Positions 23,262-28,492 of a stretch of 28,492 nucleotides of DNA are shown piece after piece. Below the pieces are notes generated by a model, which saw only the letters and a list, made by a program, of their open reading frames with translations, was not told where the DNA came from and did not search any database. A program made the position numbers and the translations under genes. The DNA comes from DATBMA01 sp036555105 (GTDB lineage Bacteria; Actinomycetota; Acidimicrobiia; Spongiisociales; ZC4RG35). The stretch is taken from NCBI GenBank assembly GCA_036555105.1, contig DATBMA010000019.1, positions 1 through 28,492 of the forward strand, given 5' to 3'. Every line of letters begins with the position of its first letter. Position 1 is the stretch's first letter.

Positions 23262-24272
23262 CTAGTTTTCCTTCCACTCCTCGACCTTGGTCGAGCGCTC
23301 CTCGCCCCGTCTCGCCAGTGCCAGCAGCGAGAACCCGGCCGCCAGCAACAGCAGCCCGAACGGGGCGAAAGTGCCTGAGTCCAAGCCGGTGCCGGGCAGT
23401 GTGCTCTCCACCTGGATCCCGCTCACGGTTGGCCCCTCGGTGGTCTCCGTGGACCCGGTGCCTGCGCTGGTCGAGGTCCCGCCGCCGCCTGCAGTGGTGG
23501 TGGTCCCGCCGCCGGTGGTGGTCGTGGTGATCTGAGTGCTGGTCGGGCTCACCTCACTGGTCGTCGTCATCTCTCCAGTGGTAGTGGTCGCCTGAGAGGT
23601 CGTCGTCCCACCTCCGCTGCTCGTCGTGGTGGCCTGCGAAGTCGTGGTCGTGGCCTGCGACGTGGTGGTCGTGGCTTGCGACGTGGTGGTTGCTTGGGAA
23701 GTCGTGGTCCCACCCCCGCCGCTACTCGTCGTGGTGGCCTGCGACGTGGTGGTCGCCTGAGAAGTCGTGGTCCCACCTCCACCGCTGGTGGTCGTGGTCT
23801 GATGGTGGGTGGTCGTCGGGTAACTGGTCGTGGTCGGGCGGGAGGTGGTGGTGGTCGGCTTCGGGTGGCAGAAGCAGAAGATCACGAAGCTGACCCCGTC
23901 GTTGATCGGGATCAGGCCGCCTTCTCCGGTGCCCCAGGAGCCTTGGTATCCGGTAGTGCCCCCGTCCTTGACGACGATCTTGATGACGGACTTGCTGTGC
24001 TGGTTGGTCCAAGCCAAACCCGACAGCTGCCCATTGGTGACCTGGACAGACCAGTCGATCGCCTCCTCACCGACGTTGGTGAGAATGTCGTCTGGCGCGC
24101 CGTCCTTGAACGTCAGCTTCCAGTACTGGCCGTTCCAACCATCGCTCTTGCAGGGCGAGTAACCATCGCCCCCCGCGAAAGCCGCCGGACCCGACACGGC
24201 GATGAATACCGCCGCCAACAAGACCATTAGGGCGGCGAAACCAGAGGTTCGCCTCGCACCCAGCCCCTTCAT
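23262..24272 (-). CDS. LPXTG-anchored surface protein with long Thr/Ser/Gly linker
   Basis: A 336-residue secreted protein. The signal peptide begins MKGLGARRTSGFAALMVLL, with cleavage likely after AFA (residue 33). Residues 34-130 form a domain with YWKLTFKDGAPDDILTN and WSVQVTNGQLSGLAW and two Cys in VIFCFCHPK; no family is recognised. A linker of about 150 residues consists of TTTSQA, GGGG and related units. The sortase signal is LPGTG at 292-296, then a hydrophobic helix and ARRGEER. The frame is open upstream to 24332, but ATG 24270-24272 has GGAGG (24280-24284) 7 bases upstream and gives a proper signal peptide. Architecture and leader match those of the neighbouring LPMTG protein. Confidence 0.85.
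   Translation of the reverse strand: MKGLGARRTSGFAALMVLLAAVFIAVSGPAAFAGGDGYSPCKSDGWNGQYWKLTFKDGAPDDILTNVGEEAIDWSVQVTNGQLSGLAWTNQHSKSVIKIVVKDGGTTGYQGSWGTGEGGLIPINDGVSFVIFCFCHPKPTTTTSRPTTTSYPTTTHHQTTTTSGGGGTTTSQATTTSQATTTSSGGGGTTTSQATTTSQATTTTSQATTTTSQATTTSSGGGTTTSQATTTTGEMTTTSEVSPTSTQITTTTTGGGTTTTAGGGGTSTSAGTGSTETTEGPTVSGIQVESTLPGTGLDSGTFAPFGLLLLAAGFSLLALARRGEERSTKVEEWKEN
23584..23770 (-). repeat. In-frame TTT(T)SQA repeat tract
   Basis: About eight units encoding TTTSQA or TTTTSQA, interrupted by SSGGGG segments, make up the linker of the LPGTG protein. Units vary by one Thr codon, suggesting slippage. Confidence 0.75.
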
Positions 24273-24279
24273 GCCCAAT

Positions 24280-24374
24280 CCTCCGATGCCTTTGTATGGC
24301 GGGAGGCCGGTCGCACCAATCGCTCGCCCCATCCCCCGGTGCCCGTTTCTCTGGGATGAAGGTCAACGCCTCCC
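24280..24374 (-). promoter_or_regulatory. Candidate pseudoknot riboswitch-like leader A (upstream of the LPGTG gene)
   Basis: All positions run on the minus strand. GGGAGGC (24374-24368) can pair with GCCTCCC (24307-24301) as a closing helix. Inside it, stem 1 is CATCCC (24358-24353) with GGGATG (24335-24330). The stem-1 loop carries CGGGCACC (24345-24338), which pairs with GGTGC-GA-CCG (24317-24308) to make an H-type pseudoknot. The linker contains GCGAGC. The closing strand's CCTCC (24306-24302) can instead pair with the ribosome site GGAGG (24284-24280), helped by GCC/GGC inside. Closing helix and ribosome-site blocking are mutually exclusive, as in translational riboswitches. An extra GGCGG/CCGCC stem lies upstream at 24433-24449. 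Confidence 0.6.
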
Positions 24375-24534
24375 CCGCCTGCCACTCCGGGTGAGAGCAG
24401 CCACTGATTGCAGCAATTCCCCCTGAGGAGCCGGCGGATTTGTCCCGCCTGTCGCCGGTCTCCCGGCTGCGGCACAATACCAATCGGAGATGGGCCGTGG
24501 ACCGCATGACATGGGCCGCTGGGCCGGTTTGCGC

Positions 24535-24549
24535 GCCGGATGATCCGGC
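24535..24549 (-). terminator. Possible terminator after clpX
   Basis: GCCGGAT-G-ATCCGGC is a near-perfect palindrome starting 10 bases after the clpX stop. No T-tract follows. Between here and leader A I see no gene. Confidence 0.4.
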
Positions 24550-24558
24550 GGCCGTCTG

Positions 24559-25824
24559 CTAGGCCGAGCGCTCCCGAGCCTGCTCGGCGGGCAAGGGTAC
24601 GAGGGTGGGGTTGGCCTTCTCCCGCACCACCTGCTCGTCCACGACCACCTTGGCCACATCGGAACGCGACGGGAGGTCGAACATCGTGTTCAACAGGACC
24701 TCCTCGAGGATCGCTCGCAGGCCGCGGGCCCCGGTGCCGCGCTTCATGGCGAGATCGGCGACTGCTTCCAACGCGTCTTCGGTGAACACCAGGTCCACCC
24801 CGTCCATCTCCAGCATCCGCGCGTACTGCTTGGTGAGGGCGTTCTTCGGCTCGGTGAGTATCTGAACGAGCTGCAATCGTTCCAAGTCGTCGACGGTGGC
24901 CATCACCGGCAGGCGCCCGATGAATTCGGGGATCAATCCATACTTGATGAGGTCCTCCGGCATGACTTGCGCCAGCAGCTCCGCCGGGCGCACCTCGCGG
25001 CGGCTGCGCACCTCGGCGCCGAAACCCACGGTCTTGCGCCCCACCCGATTAGCCACGACTTCTTCCAGCCCGGCGAAAGCGCCGCCACAGATGAAAAGGA
25101 TGTTGGAGGTATCGATCTGGATGAACTCCTGGTGGGGGTGTTTGCGCCCACCTTGGGGAGGCACCGAGGCGACGGTCCCCTCGAGAATCTTGAGAAGCGC
25201 CTGTTGCACACCCTCGCCGGAGACGTCGCGGGTTATCGAGGGGTTCTCCGCCTTGCGGGCGATCTTGTCGATCTCGTCGATGTAGATGATCCCCTGCTCG
25301 GCCCGCTTGACATCGAAGTCGGCCGCCTGGATCAGCTTGAGAAGGATGTTCTCGACGTCCTCACCCACGTAGCCGGCCTCGGTCAGCGCAGTGGCGTCGG
25401 CTATTGCGAACGGAACATTCAGCTGGCGGGCGAGAGTCTGCGCTAGCAAGGTCTTGCCGCAGCCGGTGGGACCGATGAGGACGATGTTGGACTTCTGGAG
25501 CTCCACCTCGTCACGGCGACCTTCACCGGATCGAACCCGCTTGTAATGGTTGTAGACCGCCACCGCCAGCTTCTTCTTGGCGGCGTCCTGCCCGACGACA
25601 TAGTCGTCGAGATAGGTGGAGATCTCAACCGGCTTGGGGAGCTCGGTGAAGTTGATTTCTTGGGGTGAGGTCAGCTCCTCCTCGATGATCTCGTTGCAGA
25701 GCTCGATGCACTCGTCGCAGATGTAGACCCCTGGCCCGGCGATCAGTTTGCGCACCTGCTTCTGGGACTTGCCGCAGAAGCTGCACTTGAGGATGTCGCT
25801 GCTGCCTTCGCCGAACTTCGCCAT
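24559..25824 (-). CDS. clpX: ATP-dependent Clp protease ATP-binding subunit ClpX
   Basis: A 421-residue AAA+ unfoldase. The N-terminal zinc domain has four cysteines (C14, C17, C36, C39). Walker A is GPTGCGKT, Walker B is IIYIDEIDKIARK, and the pore loop follows VGEDVENILLKL. The C-terminal sensor-2 region contains GTGARGLRAILE. The IGF-type loop that docks on ClpP reads IGRLPV-adjacent sequence and the tripeptide is not obvious. It delivers unfolded substrates to ClpP, whose gene lies 27 bases upstream. The start ATG has AGGAG 10 bases before it. Confidence 0.97.
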   Translation of the reverse strand: MAKFGEGSSDILKCSFCGKSQKQVRKLIAGPGVYICDECIELCNEIIEEELTSPQEINFTELPKPVEISTYLDDYVVGQDAAKKKLAVAVYNHYKRVRSGEGRRDEVELQKSNIVLIGPTGCGKTLLAQTLARQLNVPFAIADATALTEAGYVGEDVENILLKLIQAADFDVKRAEQGIIYIDEIDKIARKAENPSITRDVSGEGVQQALLKILEGTVASVPPQGGRKHPHQEFIQIDTSNILFICGGAFAGLEEVVANRVGRKTVGFGAEVRSRREVRPAELLAQVMPEDLIKYGLIPEFIGRLPVMATVDDLERLQLVQILTEPKNALTKQYARMLEMDGVDLVFTEDALEAVADLAMKRGTGARGLRAILEEVLLNTMFDLPSRSDVAKVVVDEQVVREKANPTLVPLPAEQARERSA

Positions 25825-25851
25825 ATCGCAGTGTCTCCTGGGGTGGCCGGG

Positions 25852-26505
25852 CTAGTTGGAGGCTACCGCCGCCAACTCCCGCCGCGTCAGAATTGAGTCG
25901 ACGACCCCGTAGCCGTGGGCCTCGTTGGCGGTCATCCAGAAGTCGCGCTCGGTATCGGATGACACCTTTTCGATGTTCTGCCCGGTGTGCTTGGAGAGGA
26001 TCTCGTTGAGCTGCTCCCGCATCTGCACGATCAGTCGCGCCTGGATCTCGATGTCGCTGGCCTGACCCTGGGCGCCGCCGTGGGGCTGATGGAGCATCAC
26101 ACGGGCGTGAGGGAGGCAGAAGCGCTTGCCTGGGGCTCCGCCCGCCAGGATCACGGCCGCCGCCGACGCGGCCATCCCCATGCAGACCGTGTTCACATCC
26201 GGCTTGATGTACTGCATGGTGTCGTAGATGGCGAAGAGGGAGGTGATGGAGCCACCCGGCGAGTTGATGTAGAGGTAGACATCTTTGTCAGGGTCGTCGC
26301 TCTCCAGGTGGAGCAGCTGGGCCATGATGAGGTTGGCGATCGTGTCGTCGATCGGGGTGCCAAGGAAGATGATTCGATCCTTGAGCAACCGGCTGTAGAT
26401 GTCGAAGTAGCGCTCGCCGCGGCTCGTCTGCTCGAACACCGTAGGTATCACGTAGTTCATGGTCCGCTGGGTTTCCATACCATCTCCGATCCGTGGGACT
26501 CCCAT
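25852..26505 (-). CDS. clpP: ATP-dependent Clp protease proteolytic subunit
   Basis: A 217-residue serine protease. The catalytic triad is Ser114 (GMAASAA), His139 (MLHQPHGG) and Asp188 (TERDFW). The oligomer-forming segment GAQGQASDIEIQARLI is conserved. The start ATG 26503-26505 directly follows the tig stop (TGAATG) and has GAGGAG 6 bases upstream. ATG 26476-26478 would give a shorter propeptide-like N-terminus. Many actinobacteria carry two clpP genes side by side; only one is present here, and a second would have to lie elsewhere. Confidence 0.96.
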   Translation of the reverse strand: MGVPRIGDGMETQRTMNYVIPTVFEQTSRGERYFDIYSRLLKDRIIFLGTPIDDTIANLIMAQLLHLESDDPDKDVYLYINSPGGSITSLFAIYDTMQYIKPDVNTVCMGMAASAAAVILAGGAPGKRFCLPHARVMLHQPHGGAQGQASDIEIQARLIVQMREQLNEILSKHTGQNIEKVSSDTERDFWMTANEAHGYGVVDSILTRRELAAVASN

Positions 26506-27942
26506 TCAACTCTCCTCGGGCCTGACTATCTCGGCTTCCACGACCTGGGGCCCTTCCATCTGGACCAATTCCGCTTCCACGACCTCGCCTTCGACCTCCT
26601 CTGCGACCCGGATCTCTTCTTCGGTGGTCAAGTCCAGCGACACCGGCCGCCCGGCGGCATCGACGGCTGCGGCGGAGGAAACGATCACTCCCAAGGCCTT
26701 GTCGCGCAGAATATCACTGGCCAGGGACATCAATCGCGAGGGGTCCCTGAGCGCCTCCAGCACCTCCTGCGGGCGCTCCGAACGGGTGGCCAGGGCCTCG
26801 CCCAGGGCGGCCACCTCCTCCGGGGCGACCTGGATGTCCTCCTGCCTGGCCACGGCCTCAAGGAGCAGCCGAGTCCTCAGCTCCCGCTCAGCTTGGGCTT
26901 GCAGGTCCGACCCGAGTGAGCCCTGATCGAGCCCGGTGGCGGTCAGGTAGTCCTCGAGAGTCAGGCCCTGATCCTCGAGTCGATGCACGAAGCGGTGGAG
27001 GATCTCCTCGGCTTCGGCCTCCACCAGGGCAGGCGGGAGGATGACTTCGACCTGGTCGACAAGGTCATCCAACGCTCGCGATTGGAACTGCCGGACTACG
27101 GCAGCCGTCTTGGCACCGGCCAGACGCCGGCTCAGCTCGGTGCGCAACTCCTCGATCGAGTCGAACTCTGTGTTCTCGGCCACCCAGGCGTCGTCGAGGT
27201 CGGGGAGGACCCGCTCCTTCACCTCGTTGACGGTGACTTTGAAAGTCACCGGGGTTCCCGCCCTCTCACCGAACCCGCTCGGCAGCTCCCCTGCGAAAGT
27301 CACCTCGTCGGCGGCGAGCTTCCCCAGCAGCTGGACGTCGATGCCATCAACCAGGCCGTTGGACCCGACCTCGTACAGGAGCTCGGTGGCGCTCGCCTCC
27401 GGGACCGCTTCGTCGGTTTCCGGGTTGGTGGCGGCCAGATCCAGCGACACGAAGTCGCCCTCGACGGCAGGGCGGTCGACCGTCTCGAGGATGGCGAACT
27501 GCTCTCGCATCCGGGTCAACTGGGACTCGACGTCGTCCTCGGTCAGCTCCGGGCTGTCGACCTCGACCACCCGGTCCTTGTATTCGGGCACGACTTCCAG
27601 CCGGGGCCAGGTGGTGACTCGCACCTCGACCTCGACTCCGCCCTCGATGTCGTCCATACGCTCGAGGGTCGGGGTGATCGCCGGGACCAGGGAATCGTCC
27701 TTCAAGACATCGGACAGCCGGGGCGGGATCAGATCTTCGACCGCTTCTCGCCTCAGCCTGGCCGCCCCCACCGCCGCCTCGACCACCTTCAGCGGGGCCT
27801 TGCCGGGGCGGAAGCCGGGCACCTTCATCTCCGCCGCCAGTCGCCTCGCCGCCGTCACCTTGGCCGCGTCGATCTCGGCGTCCTCCAGGCGGAAAGTCAC
27901 GACGGATTCGTGCGGGGCCGTCTCACGGACGGAGGCGGTCAT
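26506..27942 (-). CDS. tig: Trigger factor
   Basis: A 478-residue ribosome-associated chaperone and prolyl isomerase. The ribosome-docking signature GFRPGKAP lies at residues 43-50. The FKBP-like domain covers about residues 160-245 (EGDFVSLDLAA through VTFKVTVNEVKER), and the C-terminal helical arms follow. The tail is unusually acidic and repetitive (VEGEVVEAELVQ...VVEAEIV). The start ATG has AGGA about 9 bases upstream. It is followed with zero gap by clpP, an ancient linkage of folding and proteolysis. tRNA-His lies 30 bases upstream on the same strand. Confidence 0.96.
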   Translation of the reverse strand: MTASVRETAPHESVVTFRLEDAEIDAAKVTAARRLAAEMKVPGFRPGKAPLKVVEAAVGAARLRREAVEDLIPPRLSDVLKDDSLVPAITPTLERMDDIEGGVEVEVRVTTWPRLEVVPEYKDRVVEVDSPELTEDDVESQLTRMREQFAILETVDRPAVEGDFVSLDLAATNPETDEAVPEASATELLYEVGSNGLVDGIDVQLLGKLAADEVTFAGELPSGFGERAGTPVTFKVTVNEVKERVLPDLDDAWVAENTEFDSIEELRTELSRRLAGAKTAAVVRQFQSRALDDLVDQVEVILPPALVEAEAEEILHRFVHRLEDQGLTLEDYLTATGLDQGSLGSDLQAQAERELRTRLLLEAVARQEDIQVAPEEVAALGEALATRSERPQEVLEALRDPSRLMSLASDILRDKALGVIVSSAAAVDAAGRPVSLDLTTEEEIRVAEEVEGEVVEAELVQMEGPQVVEAEIVRPEES

Positions 27943-27972
27943 CGGCTGGGTTCCTTTCGATTACGGACTTGG

Positions 27973-28050
27973 TGGGGTGACCGAGGGGACTTGAACCCCC
28001 GACCTCCAGGGCCACAACCTGGCGCTCTAACCACCTGAGCTACGGCCACC
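27973..28050 (-). tRNA. tRNA-His (anticodon GTG)
   Basis: The minus strand gives a full cloverleaf. The extra G at position -1 pairs with C73, the acceptor is GTGGCCG with CGGTCAC, and the anticodon arm is CCAGG-TTGTGGC-CCTGG. The T-arm contains GGGGGTTCAAGTCCCC. CCA is encoded at 27973-27975; the body without it ends at 27976. Confidence 0.95.
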
Positions 28051-28070
28051 ATGAAGAGGCTCGAACCGGG

Positions 28071-28143
28071 CGCCCCCGGGAGGATTCGAACCCCCGGCCA
28101 AGAGCTTAGAAGGCTCCTGCTCTGTCCTCTGAGCTACGGGGGC
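28071..28143 (-). tRNA. tRNA-Arg (anticodon TCT)
   Basis: A 73-base cloverleaf on the minus strand. The acceptor is GCCCCCG with CGGGGGC, the anticodon arm is GGAGC-CTTCTAA-GCTCT with anticodon TCT, and the T-arm contains GGGGGTTCGAATCCTCC. The discriminator is G and CCA is not encoded. It lies 20 bases upstream of tRNA-His and is probably co-transcribed with it. Confidence 0.93.
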
Positions 28144-28155
28144 CGCGGAGGGCAA

Positions 28156-28161
28156 AGGCTA
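28156..28161 (-). promoter_or_regulatory. Probable -10 box of the tRNA-Arg/tRNA-His unit
   Basis: TAGCCT on the minus strand lies 12 bases before the mature 5' end of tRNA-Arg, fitting a short tRNA leader. The same TAGCCTT lies before the broken tRNA copy (28251-28257). No clear -35 is seen. Confidence 0.45.
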
Positions 28162-28196
28162 CCCGTCGAACGACCCGAACCCCACTGCGCTCAACT

Positions 28197-28236
28197 GCTT
28201 AGAGATCTCCTGCCCTGTCCTCTGAGCTACGGGGGC
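28197..28236 (-). pseudogene. Duplicated 5' half of tRNA-Arg (pseudo-tRNA)
   Basis: On the minus strand the first 22 bases, GCCCCCGTAGCTCAGAG..., match tRNA-Arg exactly. Overall 36 of 40 positions match, up to TCTAAGC after the anticodon. Beyond that the anticodon stem cannot close, and no T-arm or 3' acceptor strand follows, so it cannot fold as a tRNA. The TAGCCTT promoter-like box upstream is duplicated too. Confidence 0.85.
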
Positions 28237-28290
28237 CCAGCGACCGGGGTAAGGCTAGTTCGACGGGTCTAAGACCCGGCATACGAGGAG

Positions 28291-28452
28291 TCTCACGTCT
28301 CACGTCTCACGGTCGCACGGTCTCACGGTCTCACGGTCTCACGGTCTCACGGTCTCACGGTCGCACGTCGCACGGTCCCACGTCGCACGGTCCCACGTCG
28401 CACGTCGCATGGTCGAACAGTCGCACGGTCGCACGGTCTCACGGTCGCATAG
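28291..28452. repeat. 21-unit tandem array of TCNCACG(G)
   Basis: Twenty-one consecutive 7- or 8-base units fill this stretch. The first three are TCTCACG, five central ones are identical TCTCACGG, and the others read TCGCACG, TCCCACG or decayed versions. An optional G sets the 7- or 8-base period. No gene is visible from 28237 to the window end; the last 40 bases after the array show nothing I can name. Confidence 0.9.
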
Positions 28453-28492
28453 GGAAGTGAGGCGGCTCACACAGGGCGGTAGCGGAGATGCA

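Noticed and set aside
28237..28290. Phage attachment site duplicated from tRNA-Arg
   Set aside because: Typical att duplications copy the 3' end of the tRNA and border an integrase-bearing element; here the 5' half is copied, only 93 bases away, with no integrase in view.
28291..28452. CRISPR array
   Set aside because: Units are 7-8 bases with no unique spacers of constant length and no cas genes nearby; it is a simple tandem array.

Overview
The window is a high-GC, densely packed bacterial chromosome segment. Many genes overlap by 1-4 bases, GTG and TTG starts are common, and the gene set is typical of Actinomycetota: obg-rpmA-rplU-rne, ndk-folC, a trigger factor-clpP-clpX run and a full rod-shape cluster. 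Two secreted proteins have long Thr-rich linkers and LPXTG sorting signals. Together these suggest a rod-shaped, Gram-positive-type actinobacterium, possibly of the class Acidimicrobiia; that placement is inference from gene style and content, not from a marker tree.

Layout. 2-2634: the tail of an HTTM-family membrane protein, a convergent Fet4-like membrane protein, then a plus-strand envelope-stress-like operon (PspC protein, LiaF-like protein, a small membrane protein and an 87-residue soluble protein). 2641-4150 (minus): tRNA-Ala(GGC), rsfS, nadD and an M23-fold protein with a degenerate active site. 4284-6307 (plus): two tandem GAPDH-family genes. The first has lost the catalytic cysteine and overlaps the start of the second, which looks like a normal GAPDH. 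6408-9136 (minus): a CheY-like receiver, a CoxE-like VWA protein and a MoxR-type ATPase. 9147-12698 (minus): obg, rpmA, rplU and an RNase E/G. 13035-14093 (plus): a zinc alcohol dehydrogenase. 14169-22129 (minus): tdk, rodA, mrdA, mreD, mreC, mreB, ndk, folC. 22185-24272 (minus): two LPXTG surface proteins. 24559-27942 (minus): clpX, clpP, tig. 27973-28452: tRNA-His(GTG), tRNA-Arg(TCT), a broken tRNA-Arg copy and a 21-unit short repeat array.

Functional connections. mreB, mreC, mreD, mrdA (PBP2) and rodA encode the cell-elongation machinery and are chained by start/stop overlaps. rplU, rpmA, obg and rsfS concern the large ribosomal subunit. tig, clpP and clpX form a protein folding and degradation unit.

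The most interesting signal is in the 5' leaders of the two LPXTG genes. Both contain the same predicted H-type pseudoknot: identical strands CGGGCACC and GGTGC-GA-CCG, an intervening hairpin whose sequence covaries, and a conserved GCGAGC linker. In both leaders the helix closing the pseudoknot competes with a hairpin that covers the Shine-Dalgarno sequence. This looks like a pair of translational riboswitch-like elements controlling surface proteins. I could not match it to an RNA family I know. Other points to check are the cysteine-less GAPDH paralogue, the duplicated 5' half of tRNA-Arg with its promoter, and the shared TCTCACG repeats.
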